Source: Syntrophorhabdaceae bacterium (GTDB lineage Bacteria > Desulfobacterota > Syntrophorhabdia > Syntrophorhabdales > Syntrophorhabdaceae). From it: 12,566 nt of DNA. Below are positions 6,073 to 12,566 of the stretch, piece by piece (the stretch's first letter is position 1; each line of letters begins with the position of its first letter). The translations under genes were made by a program, and so were the position numbers. The stretch is taken from assembly GCA_026415015.1 (NCBI GenBank), contig JAOAHW010000193.1, forward strand, positions 1 through 12,566, given 5' to 3'. A model generated the notes under the pieces. That model saw only the letters and a list, made by a program, of their open reading frames with translations. It ran no database searches and had not been told where the DNA came from.

Positions 6073-9000
6073 TTAAGCATTTTGTGCCACCGCATCTATT
6101 TGTTTCATTATTTCTTCCTCAGGGATAGCTGCATCTACCTGAGCAATTAATTCATCATCTGTATAGTGTTTTAGTTTTATGGCTCCTGTCGGGCACTTTG
6201 AATTACACAGGCCATCTCCCTTACACAGGACAGGATTCACAACAGCCTTTTTACCGAGCCTTGTCTCCCTGAGTTCCAGTGCACCGTATGTGCATACTGC
6301 AACGCATGCCCCGCATCCCATGCACCTCTTCTCCTCTACCACACACACAGATCCTGATGCAGTGACCACATCATTTGACAGTAGTGTCAGGACCCTGCCT
6401 GCTGCACCGTATGACTGATTTATGGTCTCCTGCATGAACTTTGGATAGTGGGCAAGTCCACAGAGGAAGACACCGTCTGTGGCAAACTCAACAGGTCTTA
6501 GTTTTACATGTGCCTCTTTAAAGAATCCATCAAGACTCAACACTACCTTGAATTGATTGGCAATCTCTTTTGTGGATTCTGATGGAATAATGGCAGCGGC
6601 AAGGGAGACAATGTCTGCATCAAGCTCAAGTTTTTTGTTGAGTATGTAATCTGTGGCTGTTACCTTCAGGACAGGTCTTCCATCTTCTGCCTCTCCTGGC
6701 TCTACTGTAGGTTTATCCTCAGGTTCATAGCGAATAAACCTTACATCCTTGGATGCTGCCTCACGGTAATAGTCCTCATTGAACCCGTATGTCCTCACAT
6801 CCCTGAAGAGTATATACACATCAGCCTCAGGGTTTTTCTCCTTGAGCATGAGTGCATTCTTTATGGAGCCGCTGCAGCATATCCTGCTACAGTAGTTTCT
6901 GTCTTCATTTCTGCAGCCCACGCACTGGATCATCACAATGCTCTGGGCATTCATTACCTTCTCATCCTCTTTTACTATCTTTTCCACAAGCTCTAAATTT
7001 GTGACAACCCTTTCATCCTCTCCATATAGGTATTCTGTTGGTTTGTATATATCAGCGCCTATGGCAATGACAGTGGCACCGTGTTTTATCTCCACATCGC
7101 CCCTGTTTGATTTTATCTTTGTTACAAAATTACCTATATAGCCTGTGGCCTCTGTTATGGTTGCCTCAGTATAGATATGGATGAGCGGGTGTTTGTTTAC
7201 CTTTCCTATCAGTTCTTTTAGATACGCCTGGACATCAAGTCCCTGTAGTGTCCTGTAGACCTTACGGGCATTTCCGCCAAGCTCTTTTTCCTTTTCTATT
7301 ATGAAGACCTCATGGCCCTGGTTGGCAATAGATAGGGCGCAGGTCATTCCAGCAACTCCACCGCCCACAATGAGACAGCGTTTATCAACAGACAACTCAA
7401 ATTCCTGTAAGGGTTCTAACTTACATGCCCTTGCCACAGACATCCTTATCAAATCATGGGCCTTAATAGTTGCCTCTTCCTTTTCCTTTGAATGGACCCA
7501 TGAGTTATGCTCCCTTATATTTGCCATTTCATAGTAATACTGATTCAGGCCTGCCTCTCTCAATGTGTCACGAAATAGAGGCTCAAGTGTCCTTGGCGAA
7601 CACGCTGCCACAACAACACGGTTTAGCCCCTTCTCCTTTATCATATCTGTTATTTCTTTAGCAGCGTTTGTGGCACATGAGAAAAGCTGTTCCTGAGCAT
7701 ATACGACATTTGGAAGTGTCTTGCAGTATTCAACAGTCTCAGGGACATTTACCACCCTGCCTATATTTGCTCCGCAATGGCAAACAAAGACTCCCACCTT
7801 GGGCTCCTCCTGTGACACATCCATCTCAGGTGGATAGATCCTCTCTTTTGCCAGATTACCCCTTCTATACTTGAGCAGTTCACCAACCTGAGAGCCTGCA
7901 CCGCTGGCACTAAAGACAGACTCAGGTATGTCAATGGGACCCTGGAGTGCACCGCTTACAAAGATACCCGGAACATTGGTCTCCATGGGGTTTGTGGGAT
8001 TGAGCTTACAGAAATTATGGTCATTGAGCTCTATACCAAACTTCTTTACAATATCCTGGACATCAACAGGTGGATTCATCCCTATAGAGAGGACCACCAT
8101 GTCGAATTCTTCCTCTTTTACACCCTCATCAGGTGTTGAATAACGTATGGTCACATTCTTTGTTACAGGATCCTCTTTGACTATTGATACATAGCTTCTG
8201 AAGAAACGGATGCCTGGTAGTGCCTCTGTCCTCTGGAAGTAACGCTCAAAGTCCTTTCCATAAGACCTTATATCATTATGGAATATAGTGCATCTTGCAT
8301 CTGCATCATGGTCCTTTGTAAGGATTACCTGTTTCTGCGTATATGTGCAGCACACTGCTGAGCAGTAGCTATTACCACCCTCTATGACCTGTCTTGAGCC
8401 AACACACTGTACCCAGGCTATATTATGGGGATGCTTCTTGTCGGAAGCACGGAGTATCTCGCCTTGATATGGACCTGTAGAGCATAAGAGTCGCTCATAG
8501 TCCATACTGGTTACCACATTCTTAAACTCCCTGTAATGATATTCCTTCATCACCCTTGGGTCAAAAGGTTCAAATCCAGGGGATAGTATTATAGCCCCTA
8601 CCTTTATATTCATCTTCTGGGGTTTCTGGGTAAAATCTATAGCTTTATTCTTACACACTGCCTCACATATCTTGCATTTGTCCTCTTTAAGATAGAGGCA
8701 ACTCTCATCAATATAAGCAATAAGGGGTATTGCCTGGGCAAAGTATATATGGACTGCCTTATTTAGGGATATCTCCTGGTTATACTGGTCAGGATACTGG
8801 ACAGGGCAGTATTCAACGCATACTGTACAACCTGTGCATTTATCCTCCCTTATGTATCTTGGTTTCCTGATCAGTGTTACATTAAAATCACCTACCTCAC
8901 CTTCTACCTCGTGAACCTCAGTATAGGTGAGAACCTCTATATTTGGATGCCGGCCGACCTCGACCAGTTTAGGTGCCAGTATTCACATGGAACAGTCATT

Positions 9001-9213
9001 GGTAGGGAAGGTCTTATCCAGCTGTGCCATATGACCGCCGATACTCGGCGCCTTTTCTATCAGGTATACCTTGAAACCTGCTGAAGCAAGGTCCAAAGAT
9101 GCCTGAATGCCGCTGATACCTCCACCAACAACCATGACATCCCCAAAATTGTCTTCACCGAGTCTCTGTCTTAATTGTTGAATGTTGTCTTTGAGCGATA
9201 TTACGTTTTCCAC
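6073..9213 (-). CDS. bamE: BamE-like selenoprotein, HdrA-type flavin iron-sulfur subunit
   Basis: 1046 residues from a GTG at 9213 (GAGGTGA 7 nt upstream) when UGA 8983-8985 is selenocysteine 77. Order: a FAD-binding Rossmann start (GGGISG, about 30-35); TNDCSMUILAPK (72-83), where HdrA has Cys instead of Sec; an inserted ferredoxin (C126-C129-C132-C136 and C172-C180-C183-C187); and the HdrA cluster motif C270, C284, C288, C289. A second HdrA-like half follows: VCHCG near 478, Rossmann GGGVAG (617-622), a second CVGCR...CSRICC motif (764-780), and a C-terminal ferredoxin (C964-C967-C970-C974; C997, C1003, C1007). This is more than one and a half HdrA units, longer than methanogen HdrA (about 650). 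HdrA holds the bifurcating FAD in heterodisulfide reductase, and BamE is proposed to do this for benzoyl-CoA reductase. Without Sec readthrough it falls into two pieces, the second starting around 8658. Nothing else suggests a frameshift. Confidence 0.88.
8950..8985 (-). promoter_or_regulatory. Selenocysteine UGA and candidate SECIS of bamE
   Basis: The UGA at 8985-8983 is followed by the hairpin CTGGTC-GAGGTC-GGCCGG (8967-8950): six pairs, two of them G-U, closing a 6-nt loop rich in G. The first loop G is 22 nt after the UGA. Size, distance and the GGUC-containing loop resemble the E. coli fdhF SECIS. Read by eye, not folded computationally. Confidence 0.65.
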
Positions 9214-9252
9214 TTTCTATCACCTCATTATTTTTTTTGTGCCTGTCTCTAT

Positions 9253-9270
9253 ATTAAAAGGCCTTTTAAT
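9253..9270. repeat. Perfect 18-bp palindrome at the fdhD stop codon
   Basis: ATTAAAAGGCCTTTTAAT reads the same on both strands and includes the stop codon of fdhD, in the 52-nt gap before bamE. No T-run follows on the minus strand, and the stem would be AU-only around GGCC, so it is not a good terminator. It could be an operator or a processing site, or chance. Confidence 0.4.
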
Positions 9271-10063
9271 TCTGAATGTAACCAAGCCTCTCAGGGTGGG
9301 AATACACAGACAGGCGATTACCACGCACCCTACCAACAAGGGCAATGCCTAACTCATTGGCAAGGTTTACTGCACTCCCTGTAGGCGAGTGTCGCGAGCA
9401 AATAACAGGTACCCCCATCCTTGCTCCTTTAAGGAGCATCTCTGATGAGATGCGGCCTGTGCTTAAAAGCACACAGTCCTTGGATGAGATCCCTTTAAAC
9501 AGACATTCACCCTGGATCTTATCTATGGTGTTATGTCTGCCTATATCCTCAGCCATTATGAGCAATTTATTTCTATCAGCAAGGGCAGATGCATGGACAC
9601 CACCGCTTGTCCTGTAGAGGTCCATATGTTCCTGAAGCTGTCTCATAAGTGAGATTATCTCAAGAGGTGTTATCTCAAAATCTGATTCTACCCTCTGGCC
9701 AAAGGTTGTAAATGACGGGCCACCTCCACAGCCTGATGTAAGCCTTTTTCGTGTAGGCAGTTTAAAATCTTGGCCTCTCAGTCTCACATCAACCTCTGAT
9801 TCTGCATCACAAACCCTCATCATCATCACATCATCCATCCCTGATATGATCCCCTCTGAATAGAGAAAACCAATGACAAGAAAATTCAGCTTACTTGGTG
9901 TGCACAGGATGGTTACAAACTCCTGCTGGTTTATATATATGGTCAATTCTCTTTCTATAGGGACTTTTGCTTCTACTGTTGACCATCCCTCTTCAGAAAA
10001 TCGGCTACATTTTACCTCAAAAGAGACATCTTTTGGAGATGCTTCGACAGCAGGTTCCTGCAT
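9266..10063 (-). CDS. fdhD: FdhD-family sulfurtransferase
   Basis: 265 residues, normal length for FdhD. FdhD takes sulfur from cysteine desulfurase IscS and transfers it to the bis-pterin Mo/W cofactor of formate dehydrogenases, forming the sulfido ligand. Family signatures are present: LVIGFLYSEGII (62-73), GGVHASAL (154-161), AEDIGRHNTIDKI (171-183) and STGRISSEM (201-209). The loop that carries the sulfur-handling cysteines keeps only C112 (SGCGGG); the E. coli CxxC form has C121 and C124, of which C121 is the essential one. The start ATG follows AGGGAAG, 10 nt after the bamD stop, so it is co-transcribed. With no formate dehydrogenase in the window, its neighbours suggest it serves the W-enzyme BamB or a formate dehydrogenase elsewhere. 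The family call is firm; the target is inferred. Confidence 0.93.
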   Translation of the reverse strand: MQEPAVEASPKDVSFEVKCSRFSEEGWSTVEAKVPIERELTIYINQQEFVTILCTPSKLNFLVIGFLYSEGIISGMDDVMMMRVCDAESEVDVRLRGQDFKLPTRKRLTSGCGGGPSFTTFGQRVESDFEITPLEIISLMRQLQEHMDLYRTSGGVHASALADRNKLLIMAEDIGRHNTIDKIQGECLFKGISSKDCVLLSTGRISSEMLLKGARMGVPVICSRHSPTGSAVNLANELGIALVGRVRGNRLSVYSHPERLGYIQN

Positions 10064-10073
10064 ATACTTCCCT

Positions 10074-11225
10074 TTATGTGATCTCCTGGAAAATTTCAGT
10101 TATGTCCTTAACCTCTATATCATCTGCATGGTTCATAACGAGCCTGCTATCCTCAAGGGCTGTAATACAATATGGACATGCAGTAGCCAGGACCTTTGCA
10201 CCAGCATCAATTGCCTGTTCTACCCTGATGTTTGAGAATCTCTCATGCTTTTCTGTCTCTGCCCATACCCTGCCTCCTCCCATGCCACAGCAAAGACTCT
10301 CTTCTTTGGCCTCAGGCAGTTCTTTTAATTCCACACCAGGTATATTTTTCAGCGTCTCTCTGGGTTCGTCATATACATTGTTGTGTCTACCTAAATAGCA
10401 CGGGTCATGGTAAGCTATCTTCTGGTCATATTCTTTAGAGACTTTAATCCTGCCTTGTTTTACAAGTTCAAGGAGAAACTGGGAGGTATGGATAACCTCA
10501 AAGTTCACATTAAACATGGGGTATTCATTCTTAAAGGTATGGTAGCAATGGGGTGAGGAGACAAGGATCTTTTTGACACCGAAGTCTATAAAGGTCTTTA
10601 TATTCTCCTTTGCAAGTTTTTTGAAGAGATCTTCATTTCCTGTCTTCCTTATACTCTCACCACAACAGTTCTCTTTTTCGCCGAGTATGCCGAAGTCTAC
10701 CTTTGCTTTTTTTAAAAGATTTACAGTGGCCTGGGCAACTTTTTTAAGCCTCGGGTCATAGCTACAGTAGCAGCAAGGAAAATAGAGTATCTCCATTCCT
10801 TCTTTATATGTCTTTACATTAAGGCCTTCTGCCCAGCTCGCCCTTGTCTTTCTGTCTTCATTAAAGGGGTTTCCCTGAGAGGCAAGGGCAGTGCCTATTG
10901 CCCTGTATGGCTTAACTGAGCCAGCATAGACACCATAGCCTGTTGCCATCCTCCGAAGTGCCACCATATCATCGATCTGTTTTACATCCCTGGGACACCT
11001 CTGAGGACACTTTCCACAGGTAGTACAACGCCATATCTCTTCCTTCTCTATCTCGCTGAGACCAAATGTGGCCTCCCGTATGAGCTTTCTCATACTGAAT
11101 TTTCTCACTTTATTCCAGGGGCAGACTGTATCACACTTTCCGCATTGATAGCAGAACTTAACTGCCTGTCCACCTTTTTCCTTTACCTCATCTATTACCT
11201 CTTTAAAGGGCGCTAATGTTTCCAC
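10074..11225 (-). CDS. bamD: BamD-like iron-sulfur protein (HdrC/HdrB type)
   Basis: 383 residues. The N-terminal HdrC-like part has two [4Fe-4S] motifs, C25-C28-C31-C35 and C67-C70-C73-C77. The C-terminal HdrB-like part has two CCG domains: FPCCYCSYDP (149-158) with CCGE (187-190), and DPCYLGRH (274-281) with CCGMGGG (312-318) and CPYC (350-353). The CCG domains of HdrB hold non-cubane iron-sulfur clusters; here the cofactor is inferred. The protein should carry electrons between the HdrA-like BamE and the BamB/BamC catalytic unit. The start is GTG at 11225 behind GAGG; a nearby ATG (11235) is out of frame. It lies 32 nt after bamC. HdrD or glycolate-oxidase FeS subunits have the same layout, so the symbol depends on the neighbours. 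Confidence 0.85.
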   Translation of the reverse strand: METLAPFKEVIDEVKEKGGQAVKFCYQCGKCDTVCPWNKVRKFSMRKLIREATFGLSEIEKEEIWRCTTCGKCPQRCPRDVKQIDDMVALRRMATGYGVYAGSVKPYRAIGTALASQGNPFNEDRKTRASWAEGLNVKTYKEGMEILYFPCCYCSYDPRLKKVAQATVNLLKKAKVDFGILGEKENCCGESIRKTGNEDLFKKLAKENIKTFIDFGVKKILVSSPHCYHTFKNEYPMFNVNFEVIHTSQFLLELVKQGRIKVSKEYDQKIAYHDPCYLGRHNNVYDEPRETLKNIPGVELKELPEAKEESLCCGMGGGRVWAETEKHERFSNIRVEQAIDAGAKVLATACPYCITALEDSRLVMNHADDIEVKDITEIFQEIT

Positions 11226-11257
11226 GATATTCCATTCCTCTTTTTTAGTCTTTATTT

Positions 11258-11797
11258 TTAGTCTTTCTGTGTAACCCTGGCTACAGTGTTCACTACCTTT
11301 TCAAGACCGTATTTGTCTATGAGCGACTGGACTCCTATCTCTACATCCTCCTGCTTTACCTCTTCATCCACCTCTTCTTCCCTCTCTTCGTAGATGAGGG
11401 CATCATTCAGACACCATTTAACGCAAAGGGGTTTTTCAAGGGGTGGCTCGCTCTCACACATATCACATTTTAGAGGTAGACCAGAGTCAGGCTCTTTAAA
11501 GGCATCACGGGAGGGACATGCAGCCCTACAGAATCCGCACTCATCATATTCCTTTCCATCTATTATGTATTTATCCCTTCCCATACACTCAGCAGCAGTG
11601 TATTCACCAGCATATACTGGGACATACACATCTCTCATGGGGTCACGGATCATACGGATACGGGACCTCGCTGGATTGTTACTGCTGTATTTTGGAGCTG
11701 CGTGAAAGGCAGAACAGATAACCTCACATGCACGGCAGCCATTACATTTGTCCAGATCAACCTTAATTGTTTTTATTTTTTTCTTAGTCTTTGCCAT
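11258..11797 (-). CDS. bamC: BamC-like polyferredoxin subunit
   Basis: 179 residues, soluble, no signal peptide. Cysteines fall in ferredoxin-type groups: C18-C21-C24-C28 (CNGCRACEVIC), C87-C90-C94 with C71 nearby, and C111-C114 with C125 and C129, enough for about three [4Fe-4S] clusters. The stretch ECMGRDKYIIDGKEYDEC and the acidic tail EEREEEVDEEV resemble BamC, the electron-transfer partner of the tungsten subunit BamB (from memory of the family). The ATG at 11797 is 1 nt past the bamB stop codon, with its RBS (AGAGGG) inside the bamB end, implying translational coupling. Generic DmsB/HycB-type ferredoxins are the alternative; the AOR neighbour makes BamC likelier. Confidence 0.85.
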   Translation of the reverse strand: MAKTKKKIKTIKVDLDKCNGCRACEVICSAFHAAPKYSSNNPARSRIRMIRDPMRDVYVPVYAGEYTAAECMGRDKYIIDGKEYDECGFCRAACPSRDAFKEPDSGLPLKCDMCESEPPLEKPLCVKWCLNDALIYEEREEEVDEEVKQEDVEIGVQSLIDKYGLEKVVNTVARVTQKD

Positions 11798-11798
11798 C

Positions 11799-12548
11799 TT
11801 ATATTATCCCTCTCTGTTCTAAGTCTTCGGCAACATAGCCCAGATCTAATTCCTGCAGGGTCTCCTTTGTGGGGATCCCATCGTCATTCCAGCCTTTAAA
11901 CTTGTAATATGCATCCAGTAGCTGTTTTTCAAGCTCTGGGAATCTCTTTTTCCAGTGGTCAAGAGGTGGCTGCTCATCAGCCCTTCTTAAGCCCCTTCTC
12001 ACATTGATTGCCCTTATAAGGTTTCTATTTCTTCTGTATACCTTTTTCAGACCCTCTTCATCCATATCTATCCCTGCTGCAGCAGAGATTATCTTGGGAT
12101 AATTGTGTATGTGGTATGGTGGTTTTAATGGGAAAGAAGACAGACCAGCACATATACCAAGGGCATCATCTATATAGTGCATCATCTCCTGCCAGTCAAC
12201 AATGTCAACAGACATATCCACTGTGGGATAATAGGGGTTTGAACGCTCCCCTCTGATCTCCCAATCCAATAGGTACTGTTTGAACTTCTCATCAGGTACC
12301 TGTATCCAGTCTTTAACAAAGTTCAACCTCTCTTCCATTGTGGGGAATGGAGACTGGGGGAATTGACCCTCTATCTGTGTTATGTTTATCTTCTCTCCTG
12401 TGGCATACATGAGATAATATACAGGGTTGAGCATACCGAGTTTCAGTGGTAGCTGTTCATGTTTCTTTATATTATTATGGGCAAACTCCTCTGCACCCTT
12501 TCCTATTCTCTTAGCTGCCCAGTATGTCCCATCTGCAAGGATATCACC
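11799..12548 (-). CDS. bamB: BamB-like tungsten oxidoreductase (AOR family), C-terminal fragment
   Basis: The last 249 residues of an aldehyde:ferredoxin oxidoreductase-type protein; the family is usually about 600-660 residues, so over half is missing beyond the contig edge. DDALGICAGLSSF (fragment residues 128-140) matches the AOR segment that supplies the fourth cysteine ligand of the [4Fe-4S] cluster (C133 here). NLIRAINVRRGLRR and KFKGWNDDGIPT are typical of the AOR C-terminal domain. In class II benzoyl-CoA reductase, BamB binds the W-bispterin and reduces benzoyl-CoA to the cyclohexadienoyl-CoA without ATP. The apparent upstream start (MYKRQ) is adapter-encoded and must not be taken as the N-terminus. 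Another AOR-type enzyme is possible; the bamCDEF-like neighbours favour BamB. Confidence 0.83.
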   Translation of the reverse strand, partial: GDILADGTYWAAKRIGKGAEEFAHNNIKKHEQLPLKLGMLNPVYYLMYATGEKINITQIEGQFPQSPFPTMEERLNFVKDWIQVPDEKFKQYLLDWEIRGERSNPYYPTVDMSVDIVDWQEMMHYIDDALGICAGLSSFPLKPPYHIHNYPKIISAAAGIDMDEEGLKKVYRRNRNLIRAINVRRGLRRADEQPPLDHWKKRFPELEKQLLDAYYKFKGWNDDGIPTKETLQELDLGYVAEDLEQRGII

Positions 12549-12566
12549 CTGTCTCTTATACACATC
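12549..12566. other. Residual Nextera (Tn5 mosaic end) sequencing adapter
   Basis: The final 18 bases, CTGTCTCTTATACACATC, equal the Nextera transposase read-through adapter. On the minus strand they encode the familiar artefact peptide MYKRQ, which fuses in frame to the bamB fragment. This is library-preparation sequence left on the contig end, not a natural transposon end. Confidence 0.97.

Noticed and set aside
8983..8985. UGA in bamE as a nonsense mutation or frameshift making a pseudogene
   Set aside because: Frame and homology continue without shift, the codon sits at a conserved cysteine, and the next gene shows the same pattern.
9243..9250. CTGTCTCT on the plus strand resembling the start of the Nextera mosaic end
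   Set aside because: Only 8 bases match before diverging, and it lies in a normal intercistronic gap with intact genes on both sides; coincidence.
12549..12566. Natural Tn5-like transposon end at the contig edge
   Set aside because: The sequence is the engineered 19-bp mosaic end minus one base, exactly at the contig terminus, with no transposase gene or target duplication.

Overview
The window looks like a complete 12.6 kb contig from an anaerobic, motile, aromatic-compound-degrading bacterium, most plausibly a Desulfobacterota-type organism (Geobacter, Syntrophus or Syntrophorhabdus grade). The lineage is inferred from gene content only. Both ends are artificial. The left edge cuts a glycine-repeat gene inside a repeat. 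The last 18 bases on the right are the Nextera/Tn5 mosaic-end adapter rather than genome.

The right two thirds (about 4.7-12.55 kb) is one minus-strand operon resembling the ATP-independent class II benzoyl-CoA reductase cluster. In transcription order it holds bamB (tungsten AOR-type subunit, C-terminal part only), bamC (polyferredoxin), bamD (HdrC/HdrB-like), fdhD (sulfurtransferase), bamE (HdrA-like), bamF (MvhD-like) and a GNAT acetyltransferase. A perfect 13-bp hairpin with T-tracts closes it. bamE and bamF each carry one in-frame UGA exactly where the family has a conserved cysteine, and each UGA is followed by a candidate SECIS hairpin. Both are therefore read here as selenoproteins: plain ORF calling truncates bamF and splits bamE in two. 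Electrons would pass between BamB, the FeS proteins BamC and BamD, and the flavin/FeS/selenium module BamE-BamF. The bamGHI (NADH-dehydrogenase-like) genes that follow bamF in the Geobacter cluster are not here. FdhD sits inside the operon and a GNAT enzyme ends it.

The left third (1-4.6 kb) is a surface and signalling region. It has a 5'-terminal piece of a glycine-rich autotransporter-like protein (minus strand, about 490 codons, open at the contig edge), a complete methyl-accepting chemotaxis protein (minus), and a divergent PAS/HD-GYP protein that probably degrades cyclic di-GMP (plus). Flagellar sigma-28-type promoter matches lie upstream of the autotransporter gene (exact GCCGATAA) and of the MCP gene (weaker), suggesting co-expression with motility genes.
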